NCBI GenBank assembly: GCA_005502805.1
Contig: SCMY01000007.1
Span: forward strand, 186,001 to 250,000
DNA from: Rhizobiales bacterium 2SD
GTDB taxonomy: Bacteria; Pseudomonadota; Alphaproteobacteria; Rhizobiales; Beijerinckiaceae
Direction of reading: 5' to 3'
DNA length: 64,000 nt
Shown here: one piece after another, positions 63,499-64,000 of the stretch
Layout of the letters: every line of letters begins with the position of its first letter
Position numbering within the stretch: the stretch's first letter is position 1
Program-made: the position numbers and the translations under genes
Notes under the pieces: model-generated
The model's database searches: none
What the model saw: only the letters and a program-made list of their open reading frames with translations
What the model was told of the DNA's origin: nothing

Positions 63499-64000
63499 AT
63501 GGCGAAGAAGGCGAACGAGGACGACGAGACAGCCGAGGACGGCGCCGAGGCGCCGAAGTCCGGCAAGAAGAAGCTCGTGATGATCGGCGGCGCCGTCGCG
63601 CTCGTCGCCGTGCTCGGCGGCGGAGGCTGGTTCTTCTTCATGAAGAAGAAGCCCTCCGAGGACGTGACGGCCGAGCAGGCCGCCGCGGCCGCCAAGAAGC
63701 TGATCACCTTCGTCGAGATGAAGGACATGATGATCGGCATCACCGCCGGCCCGCAGCAGGACCGCCAGCCGATCGTCAGGATCAAGGTCGCGCTCGAGAT
63801 CGCCGACCCCAAGACCGCCGACCAGGTCAAGCCGCTGTTGCCGCGTGTCGAGGACGCCTTCCAGGTCTTCATGCGCGAACTGCGGCCGTCGGACCTCGAC
63901 GGCTCGGCCGGCATGTACCGGCTGAAGGAAGAGCTGCTGCGCCGGGTCAACGTCACGGTCTATCCGGCCAAGGTCGACGCCGTCCTCTTCAAGGAACTGC
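63499..64000 (+). CDS. fliL: flagellar basal body-associated protein FliL (3' end beyond window)
   Basis: At least 167 residues, open to the right edge. A charged N-terminus (MAKKANEDDETAEDGAEAPK), one transmembrane helix (VMIGGAVALVAVLGGGGWFF) and a periplasmic FliL domain (PIVRIKVALEIADPKTADQV; LPRVEDAFQVFMRELRPSDL). FliL supports stator function at the motor. Divergence from flgF-G-A-H is conserved in Hyphomicrobiales and Caulobacter. Confidence 0.94.
   Translation, partial: MAKKANEDDETAEDGAEAPKSGKKKLVMIGGAVALVAVLGGGGWFFFMKKKPSEDVTAEQAAAAAKKLITFVEMKDMMIGITAGPQQDRQPIVRIKVALEIADPKTADQVKPLLPRVEDAFQVFMRELRPSDLDGSAGMYRLKEELLRRVNVTVYPAKVDAVLFKEL

Overview
GC-rich, tightly packed DNA from an alphaproteobacterium, most likely of the order Hyphomicrobiales (Bosea-like). 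The reasons are the flgF-flgG-flgA-flgH block divergent from fliL, a DksA lacking the zinc cysteines, and the many Liv-type aromatic transporters. This is an inference from gene content; there is no rRNA or tRNA to place the genome. The window is a chromosomal mosaic of two aromatic-degradation clusters, a large stress/chaperone island and a flagellar block.

(1) 1-15224: benzoate and catechol degradation. A truncated BenM/CatR-like LysR gene is divergent from catB-catC-catA-benABCD-benE. A second unit follows: periplasmic binding protein, LivHMGF-type ABC transporter, enol-lactonase (pcaD) and an MFS aromatic-acid permease. Both units start from nearly the same promoter block with an ATAC-N7-GTAT box. 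The pathway runs benzoate -> catechol -> cis,cis-muconate -> muconolactone -> enol-lactone -> 3-oxoadipate; the genes for the last steps to acetyl-CoA and succinyl-CoA are not in this window.

(2) 15493-40529: stress island. It holds a bestrophin channel, a YdeP-like molybdoenzyme, a cyanide-insensitive-type bd oxidase with its 38-aa DUF2474 partner, an MscS channel and a CDF transporter. Then come HdeD-GrpE, Hsp20-DnaK-CDGSH-CbpA-CbpM-(75 aa)-response regulator-histidine kinase, ClpB-DUF2171-(64 aa), and a DyP peroxidase with an encapsulin shell. Four transcription starts in this island share one architecture: two GGACA-N3-TGTCC sites 22-23 bp apart, then a sigma-54 -24/-12 promoter whose GG lies 53-54 bp further on. 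The natural regulator is the sigma-54 activator encoded inside the Hsp20-DnaK operon. This points to a sigma-54-dependent, two-component-controlled chaperone regulon, which is the main finding here.

(3) 40587-47572: GntR regulator with a TctC-type binding protein and tartrate-dehydrogenase-like enzyme; an MBOAT acyltransferase with an AlgJ/SGNH-like partner; dksA with a clear terminator; and a glutamate-racemase-like protein whose two catalytic cysteines are both serine.

(4) 47596-59634: a second aromatic (meta-cleavage-like) cluster in two divergent operons: HpaI aldolase, HpaH hydratase, semialdehyde dehydrogenase, SDR and GntR on the minus strand; a second LivJHMGF-type transporter, two VOC dioxygenase-like proteins and a class II aldolase-like protein on the plus strand. 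One VOC copy and the aldolase-like protein have lost their metal ligands.

(5) 59836-64000: flagellar genes flgH, flgA, flgG, flgF (minus) and the 5' part of fliL (plus, runs off the window). No CRISPR array, insertion sequence, tRNA or rRNA was found. No gene-free stretch exceeds 300 bases.
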